Source: Opitutia bacterium (GTDB lineage Bacteria > Verrucomicrobiota > Verrucomicrobiia > Opitutales > UBA953). From it: DNA of 21,314 bases. Where the stretch lies: assembly GCA_021204635.1 (NCBI GenBank), contig JAJPZB010000120.1:1-21314 (forward strand). Reading direction: 5' to 3'. Position numbers and translations under genes: made by a program. The notes beneath the pieces were generated by a model. It had not been told where the DNA came from. It worked only from the letters and a program-made list of their open reading frames with translations, and ran no database searches. Below, in pieces: positions 1 to 7,561 of the stretch (within the stretch, counting starts at the first letter, position 1; each line of letters opens with the position of its first letter).

Positions 1-46
1 CCACCAACCCACTCTCCTCCTGCCCATCACACCCAACCCGCCTCCG
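1..46. repeat. C-rich edge of a CCACCAACCC array
   Basis: The window opens with CCACCAACCC followed by degenerate C-rich units (CACCCAACCCG). It looks like the near end of one of the GGTTGGTGG/CCACCAACC arrays seen at 7.2-7.7 kb and 21.1 kb. Read on the minus strand it lies just past the pckG terminator, with the G-rich version in the sense direction. The rest of the array is outside the window. Confidence 0.5.
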
Positions 47-56
47 CGCCTACAAC

Positions 57-98
57 AAAAGCGCGTTCCCGTTGTTGGCGGGAACGCGCTCTTCTTTG
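57..98 (-). terminator. Rho-independent terminator of pckG
   Basis: A perfect 12-bp inverted repeat (AGCGCGTTCCCG at 60-71 and its complement at 79-90) encloses a 7-nt loop. On the minus strand the stem is followed by TTTTG, and on the plus strand by CTTCTTT. It begins about 30 bases past the pckG stop, so it should end that transcript. It could also work in the opposite direction. Confidence 0.85.
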
Positions 99-119
99 CT
101 TTACCGGATTACGGGAGCG

Positions 120-1940
120 TTATTTGCAGCGGGCTTTGATGTCCTCTGAAACAGCGACCATTTCCGGCGAAAGGCGACCGATTGTGTTCGTGAGGTAATC
201 GGTGTTGGCGTCTGCCTGAGCGCTGACCTTCGCGGGGTCGATCGCCATGACGGCGTCGAAATCAGCCTTCGAGAAGTCGAGGCCTGTGAAATCGATGTCC
301 TCATACGCGGGAATGTACCCGAGCGGCGAATCCTTGGCGGGTGCGGTGCCTTCGATGCGGCCGATCATCCACGCAAGAACGCGGGCGTTGTCGCCGAATC
401 CGGGCCACATGAATTTTCCGTCAGGCGTCTTGCGGAACCAGTTGACGTGGAACACTGCCGGCGTCTTGGCGATTTTCGCCATGTCGAGGTAGTGCTTGAT
501 GTAGTCGCCCATGTGATATCCGCAGAACGGGAGCATTGCGAACGGGTCGCGGCGGAGAGCGCCGACCTGACCTTCCGCAGCGGCGGTCTGTTCAGAACCG
601 ACAGTGGCTCCGATATAGACGCCGTGGCTCCAGTTGTGAGCCTGATACACGAGCGGGATATCGTTCATGCGGCGGCCGCCGTAGATGAAGATGTCAACGG
701 GCACGCCTTCCGGGGATTCCCAGTTTGCGTCGATGCAGCGGCAGTTGCGCGCGGGAGCGGCGAAACGGGAATTCGGGTGCGACGAAAGTTTCGGTTTGCC
801 GGTTTTCTCGTCGATCATGTCGGGCGTCCAATCGTTGCCCTGCCAATCGATGAGGTGTTTCGGCGGTTCTTTCGTCATTCCCTCCCACCAAATATCGCCA
901 TCGTCCGTGAGAGCGACGTTCGTGAAGATCGTGTCGCTGTCGCAGGAGTGGAGGGCGTTGGGGTTGGTTTTTTCCGAAGTTCCGGGCGCGACGCCGAAGA
1001 ACCCGTTTTCGGGGTTGATGGCACGGAGCTGGCCGGTTTTGTCGGGCTTGATCCATGCGATATCGTCGCCGACGCAGCTGATTTCCCAGCCTTTGTCGCG
1101 GAGAGCTTTCGGCGGGATCAACATTGCGAAGTTGGTCTTGCCGCAAGCAGACGGGAACGCAGCCGTGACGTAGTGTTTCTTGCCCGCCGGCGTCTTGACG
1201 CCGAGGATGAGCATGTGCTCGGCGAGCCAGCCCTCTTTACGCGCGAGATTCGACGCGATGCGGAGCGCGAAGCACTTTTTGCCGAGAAGCGCATTTCCGC
1301 CGTAGCCCGAGCCGAAAGACCAGATCGTGCTTTCTTCGGGGAAGTGCACGATGTAGGTATTTTCCGGATTGCAGGGCCAGCGAACGTCTTTCGCGCCGGC
1401 TTTGAGCGGCTGTCCGACGGAGTGCAGGCACGGAACGAAGAAATCTTCCTTCTCGATGTGGCGGAGCACTTCCGTTGACACGCGCGCCATGATGCGCATT
1501 GAAACGACCACGTAGGGCGAATCCGTGATCTCGACGCCGTATTTTGCAATCGGCGAGCCGAGCGGACCCATCGCGAACGGAATGATGTACATTGTACGTC
1601 CTTCCATGCAGCCGTTGTAAAGAGCGCGCATTTTTTCCTTCATGACGACCGGGTCTTCCCAGTTGTTTGTCGGACCTGCGTTCTCTTTGTCTTTTGAGCA
1701 AATGAGCGTGCGTTTTTCAACGCGTGCCACGTCGCGAGGATCGGAACGGAAAAGGTAGGAGCCCGGACGCTTCTGTTCGTTGAGCTTGATTGCCATTCCG
1801 CTGGCGACCATTTCAGCGAAGAGTTTGTCTGCCTCTGCCTTGGTCCCGTCGCACCAGTGCACCTTTGCAGGTTTGCACAACGCAACGATTTCATCCACCC
1901 AGTTAATGAGTTTCTTATTGGTTGTTGGTATATCTGACAT
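120..1940 (-). CDS. pckG: Phosphoenolpyruvate carboxykinase (GTP)
   Basis: This enzyme interconverts oxaloacetate + GTP and phosphoenolpyruvate + GDP + CO2 in the cytoplasm, at the junction of the TCA cycle with gluconeogenesis or fermentative CO2 fixation. The 606 residues are the usual length for the GTP-dependent class. The nucleotide-binding P-loop with the reactive cysteine of this class is FPSACGKTN at 262-270 (Cys266). Other family signatures are GYGGN (212-216), FAMGPLGSP (122-130) and the C-terminal FCGYHMGDY segment. The ATG is at 1938-1940; no clear Shine-Dalgarno precedes it. The gene stands alone, with its own terminator downstream and a roughly 200-base gap to the tRNAs upstream. 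The ATP-dependent PckA family is excluded by the P-loop type. Confidence 0.97.
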   Translation of the reverse strand: MSDIPTTNKKLINWVDEIVALCKPAKVHWCDGTKAEADKLFAEMVASGMAIKLNEQKRPGSYLFRSDPRDVARVEKRTLICSKDKENAGPTNNWEDPVVMKEKMRALYNGCMEGRTMYIIPFAMGPLGSPIAKYGVEITDSPYVVVSMRIMARVSTEVLRHIEKEDFFVPCLHSVGQPLKAGAKDVRWPCNPENTYIVHFPEESTIWSFGSGYGGNALLGKKCFALRIASNLARKEGWLAEHMLILGVKTPAGKKHYVTAAFPSACGKTNFAMLIPPKALRDKGWEISCVGDDIAWIKPDKTGQLRAINPENGFFGVAPGTSEKTNPNALHSCDSDTIFTNVALTDDGDIWWEGMTKEPPKHLIDWQGNDWTPDMIDEKTGKPKLSSHPNSRFAAPARNCRCIDANWESPEGVPVDIFIYGGRRMNDIPLVYQAHNWSHGVYIGATVGSEQTAAAEGQVGALRRDPFAMLPFCGYHMGDYIKHYLDMAKIAKTPAVFHVNWFRKTPDGKFMWPGFGDNARVLAWMIGRIEGTAPAKDSPLGYIPAYEDIDFTGLDFSKADFDAVMAIDPAKVSAQADANTDYLTNTIGRLSPEMVAVSEDIKARCK

Positions 1941-2101
1941 AATTTTTGTTCTGGTTTAATTGAGTTTGGGTAAAGTAGTTCATGCGGGAAGCCAATTCAA
2001 GCTGAAAACGCCTTTTTCGGCGGGAACGCGCATAAACAAAGACAAAAATTTTGTTGCCGAAAAAAACATCGCGAAAAACGGCGGCATTTTGGCGCGGGCG
2101 C

Positions 2102-2140
2102 AAAAAAAACTCGCGGTTCCCGTTCGGAACTTCCGCGAGT
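2102..2140 (-). terminator. Rho-independent terminator after tRNA-Gly
   Basis: On the minus strand an 8-bp stem (ACTCGCGG paired with CCGCGAGT) is extended by TTCC/GGAA with a small bulge. It is followed by eight consecutive T residues. The stem begins directly at the encoded CCA of tRNA-Gly, so it should end the Val-Gly tRNA transcript. Confidence 0.85.
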
Positions 2141-2213
2141 GGTGCGGCTAACCAGACTCGAACTGGTGTCACCACTTTGGAAGAGTGGGGTCCTACCACT
2201 GAACGATAGCCGC
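2140..2213 (-). tRNA. tRNA-Gly (anticodon TCC)
   Basis: On the minus strand the acceptor stem GCGGCTA pairs with TAGCCGC. The D arm, the anticodon loop CTTCCAA (anticodon TCC) and the T arm with TTCGAGT all fold normally. The 3' CCA is encoded. It lies 14 bases after tRNA-Val, so the two are probably processed from one transcript. Confidence 0.95.
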
Positions 2214-2227
2214 GCACACGATTGAAA

Positions 2228-2304
2228 TGGTGGGAGTAGCAGAATTCGAATCTGCGACCTTTTGCGTGTCATGCAAACGCTCTAACCAACTGAGCTATAC
2301 CCCC
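2228..2304 (-). tRNA. tRNA-Val (anticodon GAC)
   Basis: On the minus strand the acceptor stem GGGGGTA pairs with TACTCCC (one G-T wobble). The D arm is typical (AGCTCAGTTGGTTAGAGC), and the anticodon stem TTTGC/GCAAA holds the loop ATGACAC, giving anticodon GAC. The T loop is TTCGAAT and the 3' CCA is encoded. It is the first tRNA of the Val-Gly pair. Confidence 0.95.
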
Positions 2305-2425
2305 GAAAAAGGAAGTTCCATTATCTTCCCTTTTCCCTTTCTTTGCAAGCCTTTTTTAAAAAAATTGTTGACTGGCGAGAAAAATTGGGATTTGATGGTC
2401 GCTGTCATTTCGCCCACGACGAAAT

Positions 2426-2501
2426 GGTCAGGTAGCTCAGCTGGTAGAGCAAGGGACTGAAAATCCCTGTGTCGGCGGTTCGACTCCGCCCCTGACCACC
2501 A
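2426..2501 (+). tRNA. tRNA-Phe (anticodon GAA)
   Basis: The acceptor stem GGTCAGG pairs with CCTGACC. The anticodon stem AGGGA/TCCCT holds the loop CTGAAAA (anticodon GAA). The T stem is GGCGG/CCGCC and the CCA is encoded. It is divergent from the Val-Gly pair and convergent with frr. Confidence 0.96.
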
Positions 2502-2535
2502 CTTATGCGGCATTCCCCCGCGCCGCAACCACACG

Positions 2536-2563
2536 CTCCCCCGAGGCGCATTGCGCTCGGAGG
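2536..2563. other. Hairpin between tRNA-Phe and frr
   Basis: CCGAG-G-CGC-ATT-GCG-CTCGG can fold into an 8-bp stem with one bulged G and a 3-nt loop, between the convergent tRNA-Phe and frr genes. There is no T-tract on either side, so calling it a terminator would be weak. Confidence 0.3.
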
Positions 2564-2615
2564 ACTCGCGGTGAAAATGGCGTACGGCGGCGCGGCAAAC
2601 GCGCGTCTGCGGCGC

Positions 2616-3173
2616 TCAGAACGTTTTCAGGTCGGTTTCCTTCGCCTTCAACGCGGAATCGATCGCGGCAATCCATTTGTCGGTGACAGTCTGGATTTCC
2701 TTTTCCGCGCGCTTGCATTCGTCTTCCGAAGCCGCCTTGTCCTTGTTGATCTTTTTGATGAGTTCCAATCCGTCGCGGCGGCAATTGCGGACGCGAACCC
2801 GCCCGTCTTCCGCATAGCGATTGGCGACCTTGACGAGTTCCGCGCGCCGCTCGCCCGTCAGTTCCGGCACTGGGCAGCGCACAATCCCGCCCTGCACCAT
2901 CGGCGTAATCCCGATGTTCGCGCCGAGAATCGCCTTCTCGATCGCCTTCAAAAGCCCTTTGTCAAAGGGCGTGACGACGATGGAGCGCGCGTCGGGCGTC
3001 GTCACCGTCGCGCAATTTTTCAACGGCATCGTCGTGCCATATGCTTCGACCTGCACGCCTTCGACCATCGAAGGTTGCGCTTTTCCAGTGTTTATCGTGG
3101 AAAAATCGTGTTCGGTGTGCGCGACGGCTTTCGCCATCGCGGCGTCAGTTTCGGAGATGATTTTTTTGAGCAT
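2616..3173 (-). CDS. frr: Ribosome recycling factor
   Basis: RRF acts with EF-G to split the post-termination ribosome. The 185 residues match the family length and its motif order: NTGKAQP near residue 28 (usually TGRA), VEAYGTTMPL, VVTPFDKG, the central GANIGITP segment, then LTGERRAELVKVANRYAEDGRVRVRNCRR and a C-terminal helix. The start ATG is at 3171-3173, 39 bases after the pyrH stop. Frr following pyrH is a classic bacterial order. The TGKA in place of TGRA is a minor departure. Confidence 0.97.
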   Translation of the reverse strand: MLKKIISETDAAMAKAVAHTEHDFSTINTGKAQPSMVEGVQVEAYGTTMPLKNCATVTTPDARSIVVTPFDKGLLKAIEKAILGANIGITPMVQGGIVRCPVPELTGERRAELVKVANRYAEDGRVRVRNCRRDGLELIKKINKDKAASEDECKRAEKEIQTVTDKWIAAIDSALKAKETDLKTF

Positions 3174-3212
3174 GTTTGTACTTGGTGCGTTTTTTATTTC
3201 TGTGAAATGGAA

Positions 3213-3992
3213 TTAGCTGACGAGCGTCCCGACTTTTTTGTCGCCGCAGACGGCGCGCTCTATTGCGCCCTTTTCGTTCATTGAAAACACGAGAATGGGC
3301 ATCTTGTTTTCCTGGCAAAGCGCAAACGCCGTGGCGTCCATCACGCCGAGGTGGCGCATGAGCGCTTCCTCGTAGGAAAGTTGCGCATAGCGCGTGGCGG
3401 TCGGGTCCTTCATCGGGTCTGCCGTGTAGATTCCATCGACCTTCGTCGCCTTGAAAATGATGTCGGCGTGAACCTCGTTTGCGCGCAGCGCGGCGGCATA
3501 ATCCGTCGTGCAAAAAGGATTTCCCGTGCCGGCGGCGAAAATCACGACGCGCCCCTTTTCCAAGTGGCGAATCGCCTTGCGGAGAATGAAGGGCTCGGCG
3601 ACGCGGTCCATCGGGATCGCCGTTTGCACGCGCACTTCCACGCCGTTTTTCTCCAAGCAATCCATGACGGCGAGGGCGTTGATCGTCGTCGCGAGCATCC
3701 CCATGTTGTCGCCCGTCGTGCGGTCCGTGCCATTGTTGCGCGCGCCCGCGAGGCCGCGGAAAATATTTCCGCCGCCGACGACGAGGCAGACCTGCACGCC
3801 GAGCGCGCGCAAATTCCGAATCTGCACCGCGAGATTCTTCAAAATCTGCGGGTCAAACGGGTTTCCCGTCGCGTAGTCTTTGAGCGCCTCGCCGGAAATT
3901 TTCAGCACGATGCGCTTGTATTTCGGCATGCAAGGTTTGTTGCTGCCACGCGTTTTTTTTGGGGTGGGTGACTTCGTCGGCATGCGCACCAT
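3213..3992 (-). CDS. pyrH: UMP kinase
   Basis: The enzyme phosphorylates UMP to UDP with ATP in pyrimidine nucleotide synthesis; it belongs to the amino-acid-kinase fold. In the 259-residue frame I see KISGEAL (31-37), GGGNIFRG (73-80), DNMGMLATTINALAV (95-109), GTGNPFCTTDYAAALRA (155-171) and KATKVDGIYTADP (181-193). The conserved domain begins at residue 22 (MPKYKR), so the ATG at 3929 is a strong alternative start and would give 238 residues. The ATG at 3992 lies 3 bases after the TRIC stop and would add a basic, low-complexity leader. Neither start has a Shine-Dalgarno site. It is transcribed with frr. Confidence 0.96.
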   Translation of the reverse strand: MVRMPTKSPTPKKTRGSNKPCMPKYKRIVLKISGEALKDYATGNPFDPQILKNLAVQIRNLRALGVQVCLVVGGGNIFRGLAGARNNGTDRTTGDNMGMLATTINALAVMDCLEKNGVEVRVQTAIPMDRVAEPFILRKAIRHLEKGRVVIFAAGTGNPFCTTDYAAALRANEVHADIIFKATKVDGIYTADPMKDPTATRYAQLSYEEALMRHLGVMDATAFALCQENKMPILVFSMNEKGAIERAVCGDKKVGTLVS

Positions 3993-3995
3993 TTT

Positions 3996-4910
3996 TTAAT
4001 TTTTTTTGCTTTGGTCAACCGCGTTCCCGCCACCGCTGTCGCGTTTCGCGGAATTGTCGCCGTCGCCGAACTTGTTGTCGTAGTCGTCGATGTCGTCAAA
4101 AAAATTCTTCGGCAAATTGTGGCGCCGCCGCCTCAATTCCCGCAAACTCGTCAAAATCCTGCGCACGCGCGCCTGCGTCTCCGCGACGGACTGCGAGTGC
4201 AAATCGAAGCGTATCGCCGCAATTCGCCCGACAACCGTGAACACTACGACGATCGCCGCCGCCGCGGTCGGGGGAATGACGTCGCGCAGCATGACGTATA
4301 TCCCGCCGCCAAAAACCGCGATGACCGTGTAAAATTGCCCGGGCTTGAAGACCATCGGTTCATCGCGGGCAATAATGTCGCGGAGCAGCCCGCCACCAAC
4401 CGCGTTGATCATGCCGACGCCGATCGCGACCGGAATGCTCAGGTCGTTCGCGAGCGCCTTGTTCGTGCCAAAAACCGCGTAAAGCCCGAGGCCCGCAGCG
4501 TCGCAGAGCACGATAAAATGGTCGAAGCGCATGAAAAATTCGCCAAAAAACAAGCCAAAAAGCCAGGCGGCGACGAGCGACGCCATGTAGCCGCCGTCGG
4601 AGAAAATCGGCGAAATTTCGCACTGGAGGCAGAGCCCGTCGCGCAGCAACGCGCCACCGAGAGCCGTTATCCCCGCGAGAACAAAGGCGCCGACAAAGTC
4701 GTAGCCCTTCGCCCGCGCCGTCAGCGTGCCCGTGATCCCGAAGACAAAAACCGCCGCGTAGTCGATCCACAGCGGCAACGACAGCGTCTCCGACGACAAT
4801 GCCGCGCGCACGTATTCGAGAAAATCGAGAGAAAATCCCGTTATCTTCTGGGAAAACGCCGCGACAACGACAAGCGCGGCGAGAACGAAAATCAAACGCT
4901 CCGGACGCAT
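3996..4910 (-). CDS. TRIC-family cation channel protein (UPF0126/YicG-like)
   Basis: This is a multi-pass inner-membrane protein of the bacterial trimeric intracellular cation channel family, thought to conduct K+ or other monovalent cations. The family's two inverted halves each carry a glycine-rich signature, seen here as GITALGGALLRD (80-91) and GMINAVGGGLLRD (166-178). About seven hydrophobic segments can be counted. The last ~65 residues are charged and rich in Arg, then Asp/Asn/Gly, and look cytoplasmic. At 304 residues it is longer than the usual ~200-220 because of an added N-terminal hydrophobic segment and this tail. It lies between the DUF1294 gene (10-base gap) and pyrH (3-base gap). 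Confidence 0.88.
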   Translation of the reverse strand: MRPERLIFVLAALVVVAAFSQKITGFSLDFLEYVRAALSSETLSLPLWIDYAAVFVFGITGTLTARAKGYDFVGAFVLAGITALGGALLRDGLCLQCEISPIFSDGGYMASLVAAWLFGLFFGEFFMRFDHFIVLCDAAGLGLYAVFGTNKALANDLSIPVAIGVGMINAVGGGLLRDIIARDEPMVFKPGQFYTVIAVFGGGIYVMLRDVIPPTAAAAIVVVFTVVGRIAAIRFDLHSQSVAETQARVRRILTSLRELRRRRHNLPKNFFDDIDDYDNKFGDGDNSAKRDSGGGNAVDQSKKN

Positions 4911-4920
4911 GGCACTACCC

Positions 4921-5559
4921 CTATTCTAAACCCACGCTGCGCAAAGTCCCTCCGAAAAAATCTGCGACCGCGCCAAAATTTCCGCCGCCGCGCCACAACA
5001 ATGTCCCCTCCGGCAAAGAAAAAAACCACGTCCACGCCGCGACATGCACGACAACGATGAGCCAAAAAACAACCTGATACGGCTTCTTCGACGATTTGTG
5101 GTGGAGCGCAATCTGCCCGAGAATCGCGCCGGGGAAACCAAACGCAAACTCACACAAATGCAAAATTTTCTCCGGCACGCGCGAAGATTTTTTCGCCGCC
5201 ACCGTGCCGCGATTGTCGTGGGAATCGGGATGGTGGCAGGCGTCGGCATTGTTGCCGGCACTATCGGGTTGGTGGTGAGAATCGGGTTGGTGGTGGGAAT
5301 CGGCATGGTGGTCGCCATAGTTGCCCGCCACAATCCCGGCGAGCGCCTCCGCCTCGCCATTGACCTTCGCCGCGTGCTTGTCAATCGCGTAGAGCACAAA
5401 CGTGACGAGCGACATCGCAACGTAGAGGAAGAGCGGAATCATGCTCTCCTCGTGAATCCACGAGCATGCGCAAAACGGCAGCGCGAAAAAAATGACCGCG
5501 AAAAATTTCATCGCCTCTCGAAATCTCGTCTTTTCCCCAAGCAGAATAGTTGCCGCCAC
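4921..5559 (-). CDS. DUF1294 small membrane protein with a repeat-encoded insert
   Basis: DUF1294 proteins are short membrane proteins of unknown function. The family signature is split here. Residues 41-65 carry the first membrane segment ending in YAIDKHAAK. The second half, RVPEKILHLCEFAFGFPGAILGQ then HHKSSKKPYQ (127-162), normally follows within a few residues. Between them (about 66-126) is a His/Asp/Asn-rich insert containing HHQPDS twice in tandem, encoded by GGTTGGTGGTG-type DNA repeats. The frame given starts with GTG at 5559. An ATG at 5511 (MKFFAVIFFALPFCAC, a signal-like hydrophobic segment) is at least as likely and would give 196 residues. It is co-directional with hemH (11-base gap) and the TRIC gene. 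Confidence 0.75.
   Translation of the reverse strand: MAATILLGEKTRFREAMKFFAVIFFALPFCACSWIHEESMIPLFLYVAMSLVTFVLYAIDKHAAKVNGEAEALAGIVAGNYGDHHADSHHQPDSHHQPDSAGNNADACHHPDSHDNRGTVAAKKSSRVPEKILHLCEFAFGFPGAILGQIALHHKSSKKPYQVVFWLIVVVHVAAWTWFFSLPEGTLLWRGGGNFGAVADFFGGTLRSVGLE
5221..5320. repeat. GGTTGGTGG-type tandem repeat inside the DUF1294 gene
   Basis: On the plus strand an 18-bp unit (ATCGGGTTGGTGGTGAGA) occurs twice in a row with a third degenerate copy (ATCGGCATGGTGGTCGCC). More distant G/T-rich units lie on the left. The period is a multiple of three, so the host gene stays open and gains the HHQPDS hexapeptides. Confidence 0.8.
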
Positions 5560-5570
5560 GAGCTTTGCGA

Positions 5571-6635
5571 TTAATTTTTCTCAGGCGGCAACCCGCCCGC
5601 CACAACGCATTCCGCGAGAAAATCGGCAAACTCGTCGGCGTCGTTCGCGCACGCCACAAGCGTCCCCGCGCCGAGCCCGCGCAGTTCCCAAAGCGTTTCC
5701 ACGCAATCCGCCGTGAAGCCCGGCGAGCAAAGCACGACATTGTCGCGGCTCGGCTCCGCGCGCAACACATCGCGGGTCTCGGGCGCGAGCCATTTTCCGT
5801 GGCCGAAGCGCGACTGGAACGAGACGACGACATTGTTGCGGTCAATTCCGGCAAAATCCGCGATCGCTGCGGCGCTCAAATAGCATTGCCGCCGATAACA
5901 CTTTTCGCGCCCCGCGCAGCCCGCGCAAAGCGCCTCGGAAAAATCGCGCGAGCCAGGGTCGCATCTCGGTCGCGGCTTGGTTGCCACCACAAACCCGGCA
6001 GCGGCTTTTTCCACGCCTCTGAAAATCGATTTCACCGGCACGCCGTGGAAGGAAAATACAAATTTCCGCGCCACGCCTCGCGACAAAGCCGGCGTCAAAT
6101 TCTTCGCAACGACGCCGACGTAGCCCCGAGCCGCAAAAAACGCCGGCACAATTTTCACCACCATCCCCTCAGGCAAAATCTTCCTTGACAAAGCCAAAAA
6201 ACGCTCGACCGCCGCGCTCCGCCCCGCCTCGGAATCCTGCGGAAACTGCGGAATCACCACAATCTCCGAAATGCCACGCGCAACAATCTCCCGCAACACT
6301 GCCGCCACCAACGGCTCGCCCGCGTGCATCGCCGTGAAAACCGGAATGCCACCACCGAGCCGCGCCTCCAATTTTTGCCGCAACGATTCCGTGTAAATCG
6401 CAAGAGGCGAGCCCGCCGGAAGCCAGATTTTTTCATACATTGCAAGCGATTTCCGCGCACGAAACGGCAAAATCACGCCAAACAAAAGCAACTTCCGCAA
6501 CAATGCCGGAAGCCCAATCACCCGCTCGTCGTCGAGAAAACCAAGCAAAAATTTTCGCACCGCGCCGAGCGACAACGCCGCAGGCGTGCCGTGAGAAAGC
6601 AGAACGACCGCTTTTTTCGTGAATGCCGAGGGCAT
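5571..6635 (-). CDS. hemH: Ferrochelatase with a cysteine-rich insert
   Basis: Ferrochelatase inserts ferrous iron into a porphyrin at the end of heme synthesis. In the 354-residue reading from the ATG at 6635 I see LLSHGTP (12-18), the catalytic-His motif FSFHG (His197), FQSRFGHGKWLAP (273-285) and SPGFTADCVETLWEL (304-318, conserved Glu313). Between His197 and FQSRFG lies a cysteine-dense stretch at 225-251 (Cys225, 237, 240, 246, 251), longer than in enterobacterial enzymes. It could ligate an Fe-S cluster. The frame stays open upstream to 6923, but that part overlaps the mogA-like gene and has no family similarity, so I start 8 bases after the mogA stop. Whether the substrate is protoporphyrin IX or coproporphyrin III is not settled by the sequence. 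Confidence 0.93.
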   Translation of the reverse strand: MPSAFTKKAVVLLSHGTPAALSLGAVRKFLLGFLDDERVIGLPALLRKLLLFGVILPFRARKSLAMYEKIWLPAGSPLAIYTESLRQKLEARLGGGIPVFTAMHAGEPLVAAVLREIVARGISEIVVIPQFPQDSEAGRSAAVERFLALSRKILPEGMVVKIVPAFFAARGYVGVVAKNLTPALSRGVARKFVFSFHGVPVKSIFRGVEKAAAGFVVATKPRPRCDPGSRDFSEALCAGCAGREKCYRRQCYLSAAAIADFAGIDRNNVVVSFQSRFGHGKWLAPETRDVLRAEPSRDNVVLCSPGFTADCVETLWELRGLGAGTLVACANDADEFADFLAECVVAGGLPPEKN

Positions 6636-6643
6636 CGAAATTC

Positions 6644-7114
6644 TCAGCGAATGTGGACGACGCACTCGTAAATCGCAGGCCCGAGAATCTCGAGCGCCGA
6701 GCGAAGCCCCTCGGGCGTGCCGGGCAAATTCACGATGAGCGCGTGAGAGCGAATCCCCGCCGTCACGCGCAAAAGAACCGCCGTTTTCGTCGTCTCGTAA
6801 TACTTCATGCGCAGAATTTCGCCAAAGCCCGGCAACTCTTTCTCTATGACAAGCCGCGTCGCCTCGGGCGTGACATCGCGGCGAAAAGGCCCCGTGCCAC
6901 CGGAAGTCAAAACGAGCGTGCAACCCTCGTCGTCAACGAGACTCCGTATCGCGTCGGCAATCCGGTTGCGGTCGTGACCGACACTCCGCGAGACAAATTT
7001 CACGTCCTCCCCGAGCAATTCCCCGAGTTGGCGCTCAATCTCCTCGCCGTTCAAAACAGCAGTCCGCCCCGACTTCGAGGGCTCGCAAATCGTCAGTCTT
7101 CCGATTCTAAGCAT
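6644..7114 (-). CDS. mog: MogA/MoaB-family molybdopterin adenylyltransferase
   Basis: This family adenylates molybdopterin before molybdenum insertion, in molybdenum cofactor synthesis. The 156-residue protein has the MPT-binding signature TSGGTGPFRRDVTPEAT (70-86), PGFGE (95-99) and NLPGTPEG (129-136), in the right order. The domain is complete, and shorter than E. coli MogA at the C-terminus. The ATG is at 7112-7114 with no clear Shine-Dalgarno. It is the first gene of the minus-strand run leading into hemH. No other moa/moe gene is visible, so its pathway partners must be elsewhere. MoaB-like members of the same family cannot be excluded. Confidence 0.88.
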   Translation of the reverse strand: MLRIGRLTICEPSKSGRTAVLNGEEIERQLGELLGEDVKFVSRSVGHDRNRIADAIRSLVDDEGCTLVLTSGGTGPFRRDVTPEATRLVIEKELPGFGEILRMKYYETTKTAVLLRVTAGIRSHALIVNLPGTPEGLRSALEILGPAIYECVVHIR

Positions 7115-7204
7115 ATCGCGGAATCATGATTTTTTTTCAGCCTTGATAAAAGCAGAAATTCCACAACAGCCGCGTGCTCGGCGACAATGCCGCGCGCGGA
7201 AGTA

Positions 7205-7460
7205 ATGGGTTGGTGGTGAGGCTCGGGTTGGTGGCAGTGGTGGTAATTGTGTTGGTGGTAGCAGCAAACTGCCACAGAGGGATGTCACACGGATTTGTGG
7301 TAGGAGGTTTGGGTTAGTGGTAGGAATTGGGTTTGTGGCGAGACCTTGGCTTTGTGGTGGTGGGTTGGTGGTGAGGGTTGGTGAAATGGGATGGTGGTGG
7401 CAGGGTTAGTGGTGAGGGTGTGTTGCGAGGAGATGGTTGCGGCGGCTTGGTGGTGGCAAC
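7205..7460. repeat. G-rich GGTTGGTGGTG array
   Basis: Many degenerate units of GGGTTGGTGGTGAG and variants (TTGTGTTGGTGGTAG, GGGTTAGTGGTAGG, GGGATGGTGGTGG) are separated by short spacers. The plus strand is almost devoid of C over long stretches. It faces the C-rich array across the core, so the two arms are roughly inverted. Confidence 0.85.
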
Positions 7461-7483
7461 AATTAGAGCGCACGCAGTGCGCA

Positions 7484-7554
7484 ATTCTCCCGCTAAGTTA
7501 GCGGGAGGGGACCACGATAGCGGTGAGGGTGTGTGTCGTTGAACGTCGACTGAC
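7484..7554. repeat. 71-bp palindromic repeat core, copy A
   Basis: The core contains CTCCCGCTAA (7487-7496) and TTAGCGGGAG (7498-7507), a perfect 10-bp inverted repeat with one central base. A weaker second hairpin (ACCAC-GATA-GCGGT) follows. The 71 bases match the reverse complement of 21244-21314 at 65 positions. Similarity continues outward into the C-rich arm, including the shared string CTCCGAAAAAAA. Confidence 0.9.
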
Positions 7555-7561
7555 TCCGTTC

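Noticed and set aside
447..1478. Long plus-strand open frame opposite pckG (343 codons)
   Set aside because: It is antisense to a fully conserved gene, has no recognisable domain and is rich in Arg/Ala/Val as expected from the complement of GC-rich codons.
2140..2501. tRNA cluster as an integration site of a mobile element
   Set aside because: All three tRNAs are intact, and I see no integrase gene or duplicated tRNA 3' end in the window.
6636..6923. N-terminal extension of hemH by 96 codons
   Set aside because: The extension overlaps the mog gene in another frame and shows no ferrochelatase similarity; the domain starts at the ATG at 6635.
7474..7487. GCGCACGCAGTGCGC palindrome as a regulator site
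   Set aside because: It is inside the repeat composite and not near a start codon. It may be part of the repeat, and one copy is too little to call an operator.
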